Source: Lactifluus volemus
Lineage: Eukaryota; Basidiomycota; Agaricomycetes; Russulales; Russulaceae
Assembly (NCBI GenBank): GCA_022376515.1
Contig: WTXI01000211.1
Span: 1-63,699 of the forward strand
Reading direction: 5' to 3'
Length of the DNA stretch: 63,699 nt
Made by a program: the position numbers and the translations under genes. Of the stretch, positions 36,649 through 47,143 are shown piece after piece. How positions within the stretch are numbered: position 1 is the stretch's first letter; each line of letters begins with the position of its first letter. The notes beneath the pieces are model-generated. The model did no database searches. It saw nothing but the letters and a program-made list of their open reading frames with translations, and had not been told where the DNA came from.

Positions 36649-37856
36649 TGCTCCCCCCTCGCGAATAGCGGTGTCCGCACCGCTTTTGCCTCTTCGCTTT
36701 CTGGATTATCCTTTAGCCAGTCCGTTTGATTTGTATCTGATTTCCCTCCTGGCTTCGGAATGAACTCCCTTAGTCGACGTGTGCTGAACTCGCCTTCGAT
36801 TTCCCCGCCATCTGTCCTCTCCAGCTTGTACGCGTTTCGGATTCGGGCTCGAACGCGGTACGGTTGGGACCACTTTGGGATCATCTTGCGCTCTGTCTTG
36901 AAAGTGTAATCCAGGTCGCTGCGGTAGATTTGAACTAGCTGTCCTATGCGGAATTCTACCTCACCTGATTTCTTTGCTACCCTCCCATCGTACGAGCTCT
37001 TCCGACTGGTTGCGTGCTTGACTACTGCTTCGTACCCATCGATCCTCTGCTGTGCCGCGTATGCCATGTGCACCGCTGCCTCTGTTGCAGTTGGGGTGGT
37101 CTCCCCCGCTGCCTCAGGCGTCGTTCTTGGGGTGTTAATCGCGATGCCCAGCAGTAGTTCTTTGGGCGTGAATCTGAGCGCTGGTAGGATGTGCCTGTTC
37201 AGCGCTGCTACTGCTGCGTCGAGGTTGTCGGGCCATGCCTTGGGCAGGTCTGCCCAAGTCCCGTCGTCGTCCTGTTCCCCGACCTCTGGCGCGCACATGC
37301 GTTTTAAGACGTGTAGGAGGATCCTGTTCGTGCCCTCCACTAGCCCGTTGACCCATGGTGAGTACGCCGGTGTTACGTGGTGTTTGCACCCGTTGTCGTT
37401 GCAGAATTCTTTTACCGCGGCGTTATTGAAATGCGACCCGCCATCGGTCATGAACGTCTCCGGCGCTACGGAGTGCTTGCTGATTGTACTGAGGGCGTCG
37501 ATCGTGGTCTTTGCTGTCCCTGCTGATTTGTACTTGAAGGCCCAGATGTGTTGCGAGAATGTGTCCAGGTAGAGCCCAATTGTGTGGTACCCACCTTTGC
37601 CTGTTGGCATGGATAGGTAATCCCCCACCAGCATTTCGAACGGGTGCCTCCTGGTTATAGGTTGGAGCAGGGCGTTTAGTCGTGTGGGTCCGAAATTCTT
37701 GCACTGCATGCAACTCCTGATCGCCTTCGTGATGGTGAGGTCGAGGTCCGGGCTGGTGATCCTATCCATCAGCGCGATCTTGATGGCGTCCCGCCCCATG
37801 TGGCCGCCCTGCTGGTGCTGTTCGTTTGCCATCGCTTCTGCCTCCTTCCGCGACAC
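36564..37856 (-). pseudogene. Retrotransposon integrase and C-terminal domain
   Basis: The minus-strand frame contains the zinc-binding HHCC module (HQQGGHMGRDAIKIALMD, then SCMQCKNFG), and the catalytic triad D in LVGDYLS, D in FMTDGGSHF and E in LVEGTNR. The last two are separated by 35 residues (DD35E). A GPY/F-like module follows (KWSQPYRVRARIRN ... STRRLREF). The N-terminal continuation (37769-38180, with GLVNDILLTLEGGTQ and KLWKLTVARARVHEQER) is in another frame, the break being near 37830. The C-terminal 60 residues extend into the 3' LTR. Confidence 0.88.
36649..36661 (-). other. Polypurine tract
   Basis: On the minus strand GAGGGGGGAGCA lies directly before the 3' LTR (TGGAAT). This is the expected place for plus-strand DNA priming. 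Confidence 0.7.
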
Positions 37857-38130
37857 GCATTCCGTTCTTGTTCGTGCACGCGTGCTCGTGCCACCGTGAG
37901 CTTCCAGAGCTTCCCTTCTTCTACTACGTACTGGGACGCTCGGTGTCTTGCTCGCATTCTGTCCCGCACCGTCCCTGTCTTGTCTTGCCCTGCTATAGCG
38001 TCTACCACCTCCACGAACAGGTGCTCGTTTTGGAGACGCTCGCGGAGTCCGTCGATTTGTTCTTGTGTCCCCCCTTCTAGTGTCAACAGAATGTCATTGA
38101 CGAGCCCCACTTGGTCGTCTCTATCCGGGT

Positions 38131-39967
38131 TCACTGTCCACTCACTTCCGTCTTCACCCGTTGGTTGTTCCCTTCCCATTGTCTGCTGAGCCCATCTGCG
38201 ACCACATTGATCTTCCCCGGTACATGTCGCACGTTCACGATCTGGTGGGCTAAGATGCCATCCCGCCACCTTGCATGTACCGCGCTTGGTTTTTCGCTGA
38301 GTAGGGTGTCTCGAAGGGCTTGACAGTCCGTTTCGATTTCGACTGGGAAGCCCCAAATGGTGTCTGTAAACTTATCTAGGGCGAACTTAAGTGCTGCGAA
38401 TTCCAGTAGGAATGGCTTGTACTTAGCTTCGGATGCCGATGTGCGCTTCGATGCGAATGCTATTGGGTGTAGCTTGTGCCTTATCGTGCCGTCTGGTCTC
38501 GTGTGCGGGAATCTCTGGGCTAGTACGCCTGCGAACCCGTCCTGGGAGCCGTCTGTCGTTACTACGAACGGTGTGCCGTCCCACCTTGGTCCTCGTAGTA
38601 TTGGCTCCGACGTTATGGTGATTTTGAGGTCCAAAAATGCTTTTGTGTGTGTTTCCTTCCACCTGCTTTCTAGTTCGTGGGCTGCCATCACTCTCCGATA
38701 CGATGTCTTTGTGCACGGCTGGGGTAGTGTGACCTCCGCCAGCAGGTCCCGCAGTGGGCCCTCAACTCGTGCGTACCCCTGTATGAGGTCCCGAAAGTGC
38801 CCTGTGAGGCCTAAGAACGACACTAGGTTCAGGGCGTTGTTTGGCCTTCTCCAGTCCACGATTGCCGTGAGCTTCGTGAGGTCCGGGAGCACTCCTTCGG
38901 CACTTACGCGTGCTCCCGCAAACATTGCTTCCGACATGAACAGCTGCGACTTGGCCGCTGACAGTGACAGCTTCCGTTCGCAGACCCGATTCAAGATTCG
39001 CGTCAGTTTCTTCTTCATCTCATCGAACGTGTCAGCGGCCGTGCCTCCGTCATCCACAAAATTTCCAGCGTCTCCTCTGCTATGAGGTCGTGCAGGTGGC
39101 CTGCCGCCATGGCCGCGAATGCCGTCGGCGCTCCTGTTAATCCGAATGGCATTCTTGCGTACCAGAAGTGCCCTAGGCCCTCTATGTAGAATGCCGTGTA
39201 GGGTCGGGAGTCCTGGTCGATTTCGACAGCGTAGAATCCCGAGGCGAAGTCTACCACGCTCACATATTTGTGTCCGCTCAGCCGGTGCTGCTTTGCCCGT
39301 ATGTCCCCCTGCGGCATCGGGGCCACCTTCGAGAACTTGTTTACTTCGCGGAAGTCTTGGCATATTCTCCATTTGGCTCTTCCTGTTTTGCGCTTGTCTC
39401 GGTGCTCATGCGTTCGTATTCCGATGGTACCTGGAAGTGGGGCATCAGTCCTGCTGCCTCACATTCTTTATTTACCTTAAGTTGGAGCTCCTCCAATGTT
39501 AGCCCCATCCCTTCGTGCTGTTTCTGCCCGAGCGTGGTCGCTGACACGCATTTGATCTTCGCCGGGTCTGCTCGCTCGATGATGCCTGCCTCTTGCATCT
39601 CTAAGACCTTCTTGTGTAGGTATCGTCTTTGGGGTGGCGTGAATGTGCGCTGGCGGGCCTTCGTTGGCAGCTGGGCGTCCGGGGGTATTCCAAGGTGGAG
39701 CTTTGCGTCCTTTGCCAGTGTAACTTCGCGCACTGACAGGGCGAAGCAGTCGGCGTATGATCCCACCAGCTGACGCACCTGCTCTCGTTCGGTGTTGTTC
39801 AAACCGTCCCCGATCTTGATCGCCTTCAGTATCGCCTCCACACGCTTTGGATGGAACGGATTGACTTGGCGTGCCGGCATTTCTGGCTCCACTTGGGTCT
39901 GGTGTCTGTCCTCGTGTCTATGGTTTCGCCCGTTATCTTCCTTCTGTTCGGCTATCGCTGCGACCAT
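38131..39967 (-). pseudogene. Retrotransposon reverse transcriptase and RNase H
   Basis: Three frames are needed. 39341-39967 has the RT N-terminal part (MQEAGIIERADPAKIKCVSA). 39060-39360 has KYVSVVDFASGFYAVEID and FWYARMPFGLTGAPTAFA. 38131-39060 has the polymerase active site as FVDDGG, then the FLGLTGHFRDLI thumb region. RNase H shows VVTTDGSQDGFAGVLAQRF, FLLEFAALKFALDKF, IETDCQALRD and VRHVPGKINVVADGLSR. Breaks near 39360 and 39058 fall in A and T runs where one base appears missing. The active-site residues themselves are present. Confidence 0.9.
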
Positions 39968-40067
39968 GGCGCTCCGCTTTGCGTCGTTACGTTCTGCTTC
40001 CAGTCAGCTGTTGCTGGCAGTCCGTGATTGGCTCGTTTTGTGTAGTATGTGATATCTATTTGGTTTG

Positions 40068-40628
40068 TCAGTACTGTGCTTCTGTTCTTGTCACGCACCT
40101 GTATTTCGCCTTTCTCGTAGTCATGGCATGCTCGGAACGATTGGAGCATGGGCTTGCCCAGTAGAAATGACCATCCCCCTGCGCTGTCGAAGACCTCGAA
40201 TGTGCCGTTGTTTGGACGCCTTCTAGCTCAACGGTTCCTGTCCAGCTCGCTTCTGATCTCGTTAGGGTTCCGTTGGCCATGCGTAGGGCACGTTTTGATG
40301 GCGTCCATGCGCCCAGTCTGTGCCTGACCTTCTCGAAGACTGTTGTGCTCATGGCGCAGATCATTGCACCATCATCGAATGTCGCACGCACCCTGACCAC
40401 TTCCCCTTTTGGTCCCATCAGCTTGATCTCGTGGACGAATGGCCGTGTCGTTTCTTGGTCACTCGCAACCACGTACAAGTCGATCGTGTCACATTCTCGC
40501 TCGCTACGTGCAGGTGCTGCTTCCGCCTCTGGTTCCTGTTCCCTTTCCTCCCTTCCTTCCTCTTGTGTTATGGCGCTTCCGTTATGTCCAGGGTCGTCTG
40601 CTCGCCTTCTATGCAGCCGACCCTCCAC
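40068..40628 (-). pseudogene. Retrotransposon aspartic protease region
   Basis: The minus-strand reading has a retroviral-type protease core VRVRATFDDGAMICAMS, where the catalytic triplet reads DDG in place of the usual DSG or DTG. A preceding acidic linker reads EEGREEREQEPEAEAAP. It sits between Gag and RT as expected. The C-terminal end breaks into another frame near 40150-40000. The catalytic Asp is present, so activity is possible but untested. Confidence 0.65.
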
Positions 40629-40691
40629 CGTTTCCCTGGTCTCCGTGCTGTCCGTCTCTGTCCCATTCCTGCCACGCCTCCGTCTCGGTGT

Positions 40692-42191
40692 CTAACAGGT
40701 ATACCTGTGTCCCTTGCGCTCTGCTGGGCTGGCCGAGCGTGTAGCGCAGATCACGCGCCATCTCGATTCTTCCTGCGTCAGGCGGTTGGCGTGGCCACTT
40801 GGTACGGGACATTGAATGCCCTTATGTCCATGGGTGCCACAGCGGTAGCACTCGCCACTGCATACCGCTGCCGTTCCCGGCCTAAGCGGTACTGGCGTCG
40901 TGTGTGTTACGATGTCATTTCCGCCCCGAGTCGCCGACCATTGGGCTATCTGGCGCCTATAGGCCGCTTGGCCTGCGTCCGTGTCCTGCTGATGCGGGTA
41001 CGTAAGGAGGCGCTGCCGCATGTCAGCTTTCTCGGTGTCCGTCGGTGGGGCTCTTGGCTGTGGGCTTCTCGATGGGCTTCTCGTGTATGGGCTGCTGTGC
41101 TGTGTTGTCGGCGGCGCCGTGGTGGTGCTTCCCGTTGGCCTGAGTGCTGTCGTCTGTTGTACGACCCTGTAGCTCGGCGGGTGGCGTTCTGCCTGCAAGG
41201 TCAGCCTCTTGACTTTGGCGTTCAGCTCCCGGATAATCGCCTCTGAGCGTGCCTGCTCCTTCATGTGGTCTATATCGATGGCCTTCACGTTCTGGACGAA
41301 CGTAGTCCAGTTCGTGTAGTTCTTTCCCATGCTACCTCTTACTGAGCCCGGTAGCTCCGCCAACACCTGGTGGGTATACTCCATCCTGTTTTCGAGCCCG
41401 CACGCCCGCACCTTGAGCAAGATCCCATCGGCCCAGGCGATGTGCGCGTGCTGCATTCTGCCCAAGTACATGACTGTGGTCCCGACTTGCTCCGGTTCTA
41501 ACTTGTGGTTGAGTAGCTCCTCTGTCTTTTCTGCGTCTGTCCGGGCTAGCGGCTGCTGCTGGTTCCACTGGGCTGTGAACTGAGGTTCGAGCTGGTCCCA
41601 GTCTTCCCTAATCGCCGGATCTAGTGCTAGGTACCATTCCTCGGCCAGAGAGTCGACCTCTAAGCGCAATAGGAGGAAGTCCGCTTTGGCTCTGGCTGTC
41701 GCGATGCCGCTCAGGGCCATCTGGTACTGTAGGTCGCGGAGGAACTTCTTCGGGTTCTGTTCCGGCCGTCCGCCGAATGCTTCTACGCCCCCTGGTGTGG
41801 CCATTGGTCTAGGTACGGTTGGTTGCGGCTGTGGGCTGCTTTGCGGCGGGTTCGATGGTAATGCTGGCAACGTTGGCCACTGGACTCTTTGACCTACGTC
41901 GGGGCTGTTTTGGGTTTCGTCGCTCAAGCCGAGTGGACTGGGTCCGAGGGGTGTGAGAGGTGCTGTATGCGGCGCTGGGGATGAGAATATGCTCGAGGGA
42001 AGGCTGACGTCGGACGCTTCGTCCGTCGGTGTGTTTTCTCGCAAAAGCTCGTCTACGTCTGGGCTGGAGCTTCTGCTCGTTTGTACTGGGGTGCTACTGG
42101 TGTTTTCGTCTGGTGGGGGTGTGATGAGCGTGCTTGGTTTGGACTTGGCTTTCACCGCTCTTGGTGGGAGGATGTGAGTTGGGGGTGTCAT
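40692..42191 (-). CDS. Retrotransposon Gag polyprotein
   Basis: A 499-residue open frame starts 80 bases inside the 5' LTR. The first about 130 residues are Pro/Ser/Thr-rich. A retrotransposon Gag core follows (FGGRPEQNPKKFLRDLQYQM ... EWYLALDPAIREDWDQLEPQ ... TDAEKTEELLNHKL). A CCHC zinc knuckle C-x2-C-x4-H-x4-C is at about residues 448-461 (CYRCGTHGHKGIQC). The stop comes 38 residues later. A neighbouring frame (40609-40760, LGQPSRAQGTQVYLLDTE) looks like the true continuation, implying a frameshift near 40745 rather than a natural end. Gag would form the particle that packages element RNA. Confidence 0.88.
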   Translation of the reverse strand: MTPPTHILPPRAVKAKSKPSTLITPPPDENTSSTPVQTSRSSSPDVDELLRENTPTDEASDVSLPSSIFSSPAPHTAPLTPLGPSPLGLSDETQNSPDVGQRVQWPTLPALPSNPPQSSPQPQPTVPRPMATPGGVEAFGGRPEQNPKKFLRDLQYQMALSGIATARAKADFLLLRLEVDSLAEEWYLALDPAIREDWDQLEPQFTAQWNQQQPLARTDAEKTEELLNHKLEPEQVGTTVMYLGRMQHAHIAWADGILLKVRACGLENRMEYTHQVLAELPGSVRGSMGKNYTNWTTFVQNVKAIDIDHMKEQARSEAIIRELNAKVKRLTLQAERHPPSYRVVQQTTALRPTGSTTTAPPTTQHSSPYTRSPSRSPQPRAPPTDTEKADMRQRLLTYPHQQDTDAGQAAYRRQIAQWSATRGGNDIVTHTTPVPLRPGTAAVCSGECYRCGTHGHKGIQCPVPSGHANRLTQEESRWRVICATRSASPAERKGHRYTC

Positions 42192-42249
42192 TCTTCGCTT
42201 TACGTGTGTTGGTCTTGTACTTATGTCTTCTCTTGGCCTCGTGGGTTGA

Positions 42250-42267
42250 GTCTCGCTCTCGTCACCA
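42250..42267 (-). other. Probable primer binding site
   Basis: On the minus strand TGGTGACGAGAGCGAGA begins three bases after the 5' LTR. TGG is the complement of a tRNA CCA end. It is not the initiator-Met type; the plus-strand mirror resembles a tRNA T-arm and acceptor ending GTCACCA. The primer tRNA was not identified. Confidence 0.5.
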
Positions 42268-42270
42268 CGT

Positions 42271-42415
42271 TGGAAGGGCGTGTCTTGCCACTCTCGGTGA
42301 GGTTTCGAGTCAAGAACCTTGTTCCATTGCTTACATCAGCGGTCTAGCTACATGCTCTTTCGCCTCGCCTTCTCTTTGCGCCTTTCGCCCCGCCTGTTCC
42401 TTTATCCCCATTCCA
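42271..42415 (-). repeat. 5' LTR (145 bp)
   Basis: It is identical to 36504-36648 and borders G11 coding sequence at 42416. At 145 bp it is short for a Ty3-type LTR. Confidence 0.92.
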
Positions 42416-43517
42416 CCGTGATCGCGTGCGTTACATTCAATTTTGGATGCTTCCAAATGTGGGGAGGTTCGTCACGGTTATGGACTCGGAACAATTCCCT
42501 GTTCTGGAACGCCTGTATATACGTTCTCCGATAGAAGTGGACCTTCCTGTAACGTTTCAAGCCCCCAATCTACGCTACCTCAGACTGTGGACGGCTTCTC
42601 TTCCAATTGGATCACCCATACTCACAACTAATACTGCTGGAATCGTCATGCTCTCGCTTCGCGATATCCCGGCATCCGCCTACTTTCCCCCAAGTTATAT
42701 ACTTGCCCGACTTTCGCTTATGGCCCAGCTGGAGTGGCTGTGCATCGGATTTAAAACCCCCATTCCAGGCCACGATGTTGAAAGGCAGTTACTCCAGACC
42801 CCGGACATGTCCCAATTCGCACTTCCTAACCTACGCTGGTTTCTGTTCTTAGGTGTGAGCGCCTATCTGGAGGGCCTTGTTGCTCGGATCAGCGCCCCTT
42901 CCCTTAGAATCCTTCATATCGGTCTTTTTGATCAGCTCTCCTCTACTTTTCCACGCCACTTGCAGCTTAGTATGAAATCCGAGAATCTCAGGTCGACCGC
43001 TGTCCAGGTAACGTTTGGTGTATATACCATTTCGATACATACGGTCCCTTGGAAGTCAGACGCTCAGTTGCTGCTGTATAGCAACTGCATACATCTCGAT
43101 GGGCAGGTTGCGTCTGCGGTGCAATTCTTTCGTACACTTTCACCGGTACTTTCCGTCGTTGAGCAACTCACACTTGGCTACCACGAGCATAGTGTACCAT
43201 CAGAATGGCACAACAGCGTCGACCGAAGTCAGTGGCGTGAACTTCTTAGGCCGTTCACCAACGAGAAGAGTATCCACGTGCAGGATGATCTCATCGGCAA
43301 AATCTTTCATTCCTTACCATCTGATGATGGAGAGCCACCGCTGGAGCTCCTCCCGAACCTTGAGGAGGTTGGATATTCTGGAGGAAGCGATGTTCTGGAC
43401 GCATTTACCATATTTCTCACTGAACGTCAAGTAGCAGGCCGTCCCGTCAGCCTGCGTTTGGTCGATCCTTCGATGTTCAATATGCCTCTGGGTCTAAAGG
43501 CGTGGCAATGGAACTAA

Positions 43518-44382
43518 ATGGTGGATCAAAGACTCGACACAACTGTCCATCTTGTTGGCCATCGTTATTCGCGTTTCGAGAACGGTGTCATTTCCTTGCG
43601 TTGTAACTACGTACAGCCCGAGTATACTCTACCCCTATGACTGCTACTAGTTAGGTTACTAGTATACCTACCGCTTGTCGAGTTTTGCAATCACGTGACC
43701 TTCTACTTCTCCGTCGCAATGTTGAGATCTCCACCCGCCTTAGCACTCCCCGCGCATCCATCGCACCATACACTCACGTTTGACGCATACTCTTAGTGCT
43801 TCAGTACCAAGGATACGGCAACCTCGACCCACGTGCATCAGCGGTGCGATTGTGGCTTACAGAAGCATAGTTGTGATCTCTGTGGTGGTACCGAGTCGGA
43901 AGACCGAACTTGAGTTGTTGGTAAGTGGTACTCAAGGCGGAAGGCAGAGACGTCGGGGAGCAACAGATTCGCCACGCCAGCTTCCTAAGAGTCAGTGAGT
44001 CATCGCCACGTGTGCTTTGCCGGTCATCGTTTGAAGAAACAACGGACACCAAAAACTTCCATCTGCTGTAGAAGGTCCTGTATGTCCATCTTTGTGGGAT
44101 GCTCACCAGCGCAGCGCAGACATGCTCTTGGCCTGTTGTGTAGAATGTGTTCACGAAGTGTCAGTGGGCAGTTCTTGAACTGTTTGTAGACGATGAGCCT
44201 GAGGTACATCGTCCGCGCTGTGTCATGATGCGCACGTGGCACGCATATGAACATGCCCATTTCTGGACTTAGCTCAGCGCCTGAGGGCATGGCCACTGGC
44301 GACACGAGGACGGAGCATCGTCCATCCCCACTACCGCCATTGCTACAGTGAACTCTTCAATCACATCCACCTCTCTCTGAAA
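43518..44382. other. Spacer G11-G12
   Basis: This is a close paralogue of 30960-31898, including the recurrent 5' block (43990-44170) and the leader GAGGACGGAGCATCGTCCAT. No gene is supported. Confidence 0.5.
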
Positions 44383-45952
44383 ATGCTTGATTGCTGCTCT
44401 ACCATAAGTTGTCCTTCCCTCATTAGGAGGCTCGCGGGCGGCCGACGTGAACCAAGTCTTGAACCAAGTCGTGAGTTCCAAATCCTTCGACTTGAAGTTG
44501 TGGTCTCTGATCTGTTCACATCCTTGAGAATCAATAGGGTTAAACGGAAATATACCACACTCACCTATCCGTATCCTTAATGACGACGTGCTTCTCATCA
44601 TATTTCATCTCTATCGGCTGGCAGAACCGGAATATGAAGTTGAGAAGGGCATATTGAGACGTGAATGGCCCCGCCAATGTTGGTGGTACAAACTGGCGCA
44701 CGTTTGTCGACTGTGGCGAAATATTATCCTTGAATCACCATCTCGGCTCGACCTTCATCTCTACTGCACCAATCGTGTGCCTGTAGCGGACATGCTCGCA
44801 CATTCACCACCCCTACCACTCACTATCCATTATCGCGCTGATCTGGGGATAACAGCAGAAGATAAATCGGGTATATTGCTCGCACTTTCACACCGTGATC
44901 GCGTTCGTCGCGTTTACTTTTACTCCTTCCTACATGTGGAGAATTTCGTCACGGTTATGGAGGATCAATTCCCGATTCTGGAACGCATGTGTATCCATTC
45001 TGGGACAGAAGGAGTCCTTCCTCTTCCTGAAACGTTTCAAGCCCCAAATCTACGCCATCTCAGGCTGTCGATGGCTCCCCTTCCAATTGGATCTCCCTTA
45101 CTCACAAATGCCGTTGGACTCGTCACTCTTGAGCTTCTCAATATCCCGGAATCCGCCTATTTCCCTCCAAGTTATATACTTACCCAGCTTTCGCTTATGG
45201 CACAGCTGGAGAGGCTGTCCATTGGATTTCGTTTCCTTCCTCCCAACCGCGATGTTGAAAGGCAGTTGCACCAGACTCCGGATATGATCGTACGTCCTAA
45301 CCTACGCTTCTTTCTATTCAAAGGTACGGCGACATATTTTGAAGGTCTTGTTGCTCGGATCAGCGCTCCTTTCCTCGACCAACTTGATGTCCTTCTTGAT
45401 TACCACCCCTCCTTTACTTTTCCACACCTGTTGCAGTTCATACAAGCATCCGAGAACCTGGGATTTACCGTTGTTCAGGTAGCATTCGGCGCCTATTTCC
45501 TTTCCTTACATGCGGTCCCTCCGAGTCGGAAGGTGTTGTTGCGGATCTGGTGCGGAAATCTCGACAGGGAGGTTACGGCTGCGGCGCAATTATTTGGTGC
45601 ACTTTCACCAGTACTCTCTGTTGTCGAGAAAGTCACATTCAGCCACCGAGAGCACAACCTCTGGGGCAGCAATGTCGACCGAAGTCGGTGGCGGGAACTT
45701 CTTTGGCCGTTCACCAACGCGAAGACTATTCACGTACAAGATACTCTCGTCAGAAAAATCTTCTGTTCTTTACCATCTGACGATGGAGAACCAACACTGG
45801 AGTTCCTTCCAAACCTTGAGGTAGTTGGATATTCTGGAGGAAGGGATGCTCGGGACGCACTTATCACATTTCTCAATGAACGACAGGTAGCAGGCCATCC
45901 TGTGACCCTCCGCATTGTGGATCGCTCGGTGCTCGAGGATCGATATGCCTAA
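44383..45952 (+). CDS. F-box-like protein G12 (two exons)
   Basis: Exon 1 is 44383-44470 (MLDCCSTISCPSLIRRLAGG, then a repeated EPSLEPS), the intron is 44471-44537 (GTGAGT...AATCAATAG, 67 nt, phase 1) and exon 2 is 44538-45952, giving 500 residues. The F-box-like part is RILNDDVLLIIFHLYRL to HVCRLWRNII. Compared with G10 the exon 1 end carries one extra 12-base unit (GAACCAAGTCTT). The C-terminal region is complete, with FLPNLEVVGYSGG and tail TLRIVDRSVLEDRYA. The start codon context (CTGAAAATG) is the same as in the rest of the array. Role inferred from the F-box only. Confidence 0.84.
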
Positions 45953-46992
45953 GTACGTGTGGGCACTGCAGCACTGGTTGTAAGGATTGAAGTACGTCTC
46001 GATACAACCACCCATATTTCACTCGAGCTCACATTCACACCGACTCTTCTGTCCATTTTTTTTTTTTTTTTTTTTTTGAATTGGGGTTTATAGTCCCCGC
46101 GTGTATTGCGACAAGACTAAGTTACTCTGTACAAGGTACTATCCAAATGGAGACACAAGTAAGGAAACGAAATAGAGGAAGAGGGGAAAGAAGGGGTAAA
46201 AATAAGAAGAGTAAAACTCTTCTGTCCATGTCAACCGCCGGGATTCATTTCGTCGATGACTTCACAACACTGAGTAGCCCAACTTGTTTATCTTAATCAA
46301 CATGGGTCTACTCACCTTGCACAGGGGTCCGTATGAGTGCTTGCCGTATCTTTGGCGTATTCTGGTGCGCGTTTGCCGAAGATGCAAAGTTCATGACTAT
46401 TATACACCCTTTCGATTTCGTTGCATGATGGCACGCCCTTCCTCAGTTTCTCTAATTTCTATCTCCCCTCCCTCTGCGGCTTCCAAAATAATGCGTACTT
46501 CTTGAGCCATCATTACGTTTACTGTGATTCCTTTTCATTGGTCGACTTGGTCGACTTATTGACAGCTTGTGAACATGTGAACCCGTGATGTGCTGACTAA
46601 TAAATTTGGTATCTCTAACTCTCCCCAACGGGGCCGATCGTCACCAGTCAAAGTACTAACAACGCCGCAACATCGACGCGTCTGCTCATACATATAAATA
46701 AACGACATTTACCGAACGCGTTTGATACCACACTGGCAGAATACGTGATTATCACGAGATTGGCGTTTTCTCCATCCATCCATCTTTGTATGTATGACGC
46801 AGGTAGCAGGAAAGGGTTGTATTGACGCAAATATGAATAGTATGGAGCTGGAAAACGAGAAAGGTATCAAATTTATGCCTAAAAATATCTATACGATACC
46901 CGTGGTGCGTCTGTCAACTTGTTTTCTTTGAATTTCCTGACTTTGAGTTCAAACTGTCTATCCGCATTTTTTCCCATCTTTCTAAGTTCCGT
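45953..46992. other. 3' spacer of G12
   Basis: It is paralogous to 33463-34340 after G10, apart from the SINE-like insert at 46057-46215. No gene is seen. Confidence 0.5.
46057..46215 (-). mobile_element. SINE-like retroposed insert with poly(A) tail
   Basis: Relative to the G10 spacer, 159 bases are inserted. The 14-base sequence ACTCTTCTGTCCAT flanks it on both sides (46043-46056 and 46216-46229). The insert begins on the plus strand with about 21 T, which is a 3' poly(A) tail on the minus strand. The body ends near the tail with GGGGACTATAAACCCC, able to form a hairpin. A target duplication of this size plus poly(A) is typical of LINE-mediated retroposition. I could not identify pol III boxes with confidence. 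Confidence 0.75.
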
Positions 46993-47143
46993 TGGAATAG
47001 GGGACGAGAGACGGGCAGGGGAGAGAACCCCAGACTACTGTAGGGGAAAGGCGCGCGAGCACGTAGTTAGACCGCTGATGTAATAAAGGAACAAGGGTTC
47101 TTGACGCGAAACCACGACTCGACTGGCAGGACACGCCCCTGCA
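46993..47143 (+). repeat. Solo LTR related to the Ty3 element
   Basis: This is a 151-bp sequence starting TGGAATAGGGG and ending CGCCCCTGCA, flanked by CCGT on both sides. Its core (AGACCGCTGATGTAA, then GGTTCTTGAC and CGAAACC) matches the reverse complement of the 145-bp LTRs at 36504 and 42271. Other parts differ, so it is a related subfamily or an older copy. No internal element sequence remains, as after LTR-LTR recombination. Confidence 0.82.

Larger units (their letters stand above)
36504..42415 (-). mobile_element. Ty3/gypsy LTR retrotransposon, 5.9 kb
   Basis: It is bounded by two 145-bp LTRs that read as identical, with TGGAA...TTCCA ends and a 4-bp CCGT duplication on both sides. 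On the minus strand the order is Gag, protease, reverse transcriptase, RNase H, integrase, which is the Ty3/gypsy order. A purine tract precedes the 3' LTR and a TGG-starting primer site follows the 5' LTR. Coding parts fall in several frames joined by single-base losses, so this copy is either defective or affected by indel errors. No chromodomain or envelope-like gene is visible. Confidence 0.92.
36007..43517 (+). pseudogene. F-box-like copy G11, split by a Ty3 retrotransposon
   Basis: Exon 1 36007-36073 (MSFLLVSYFTIIYPPLI...) ends at GTAAGT. The intron is 36074-36150 (77 nt, ...GAATTAATAG). Exon 2 runs 36151-36503 through HILNDDVLLNIFHLYRP, HVCRQWRNLI and AEDELGILLALSHR. The retrotransposon then interrupts the gene. 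Coding resumes at 42416 (DRVRYIQFWMLPNVG) and stays open to 43517. Removing the element and one CCGT duplication gives a continuous frame, so the gene was intact before insertion. Exon 1 has lost the MPGCC start, having its ATG in a related but different position. As it stands the product would stop a few codons into the LTR. Confidence 0.85.

Noticed and set aside
40600..40700. Gag and protease share a frame separated by one TAG, as in stop-codon readthrough
   Set aside because: The neighbouring frame (LGQPSRAQGTQVYLLDTE) reads more like the conserved Gag C-terminus, so a one-base indel near 40745 explains the stop better.
37800..41246. Long plus-strand open frames within the retrotransposon (for example 40320-41246)
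   Set aside because: They are antisense to Gag and pol, which explain the region fully.
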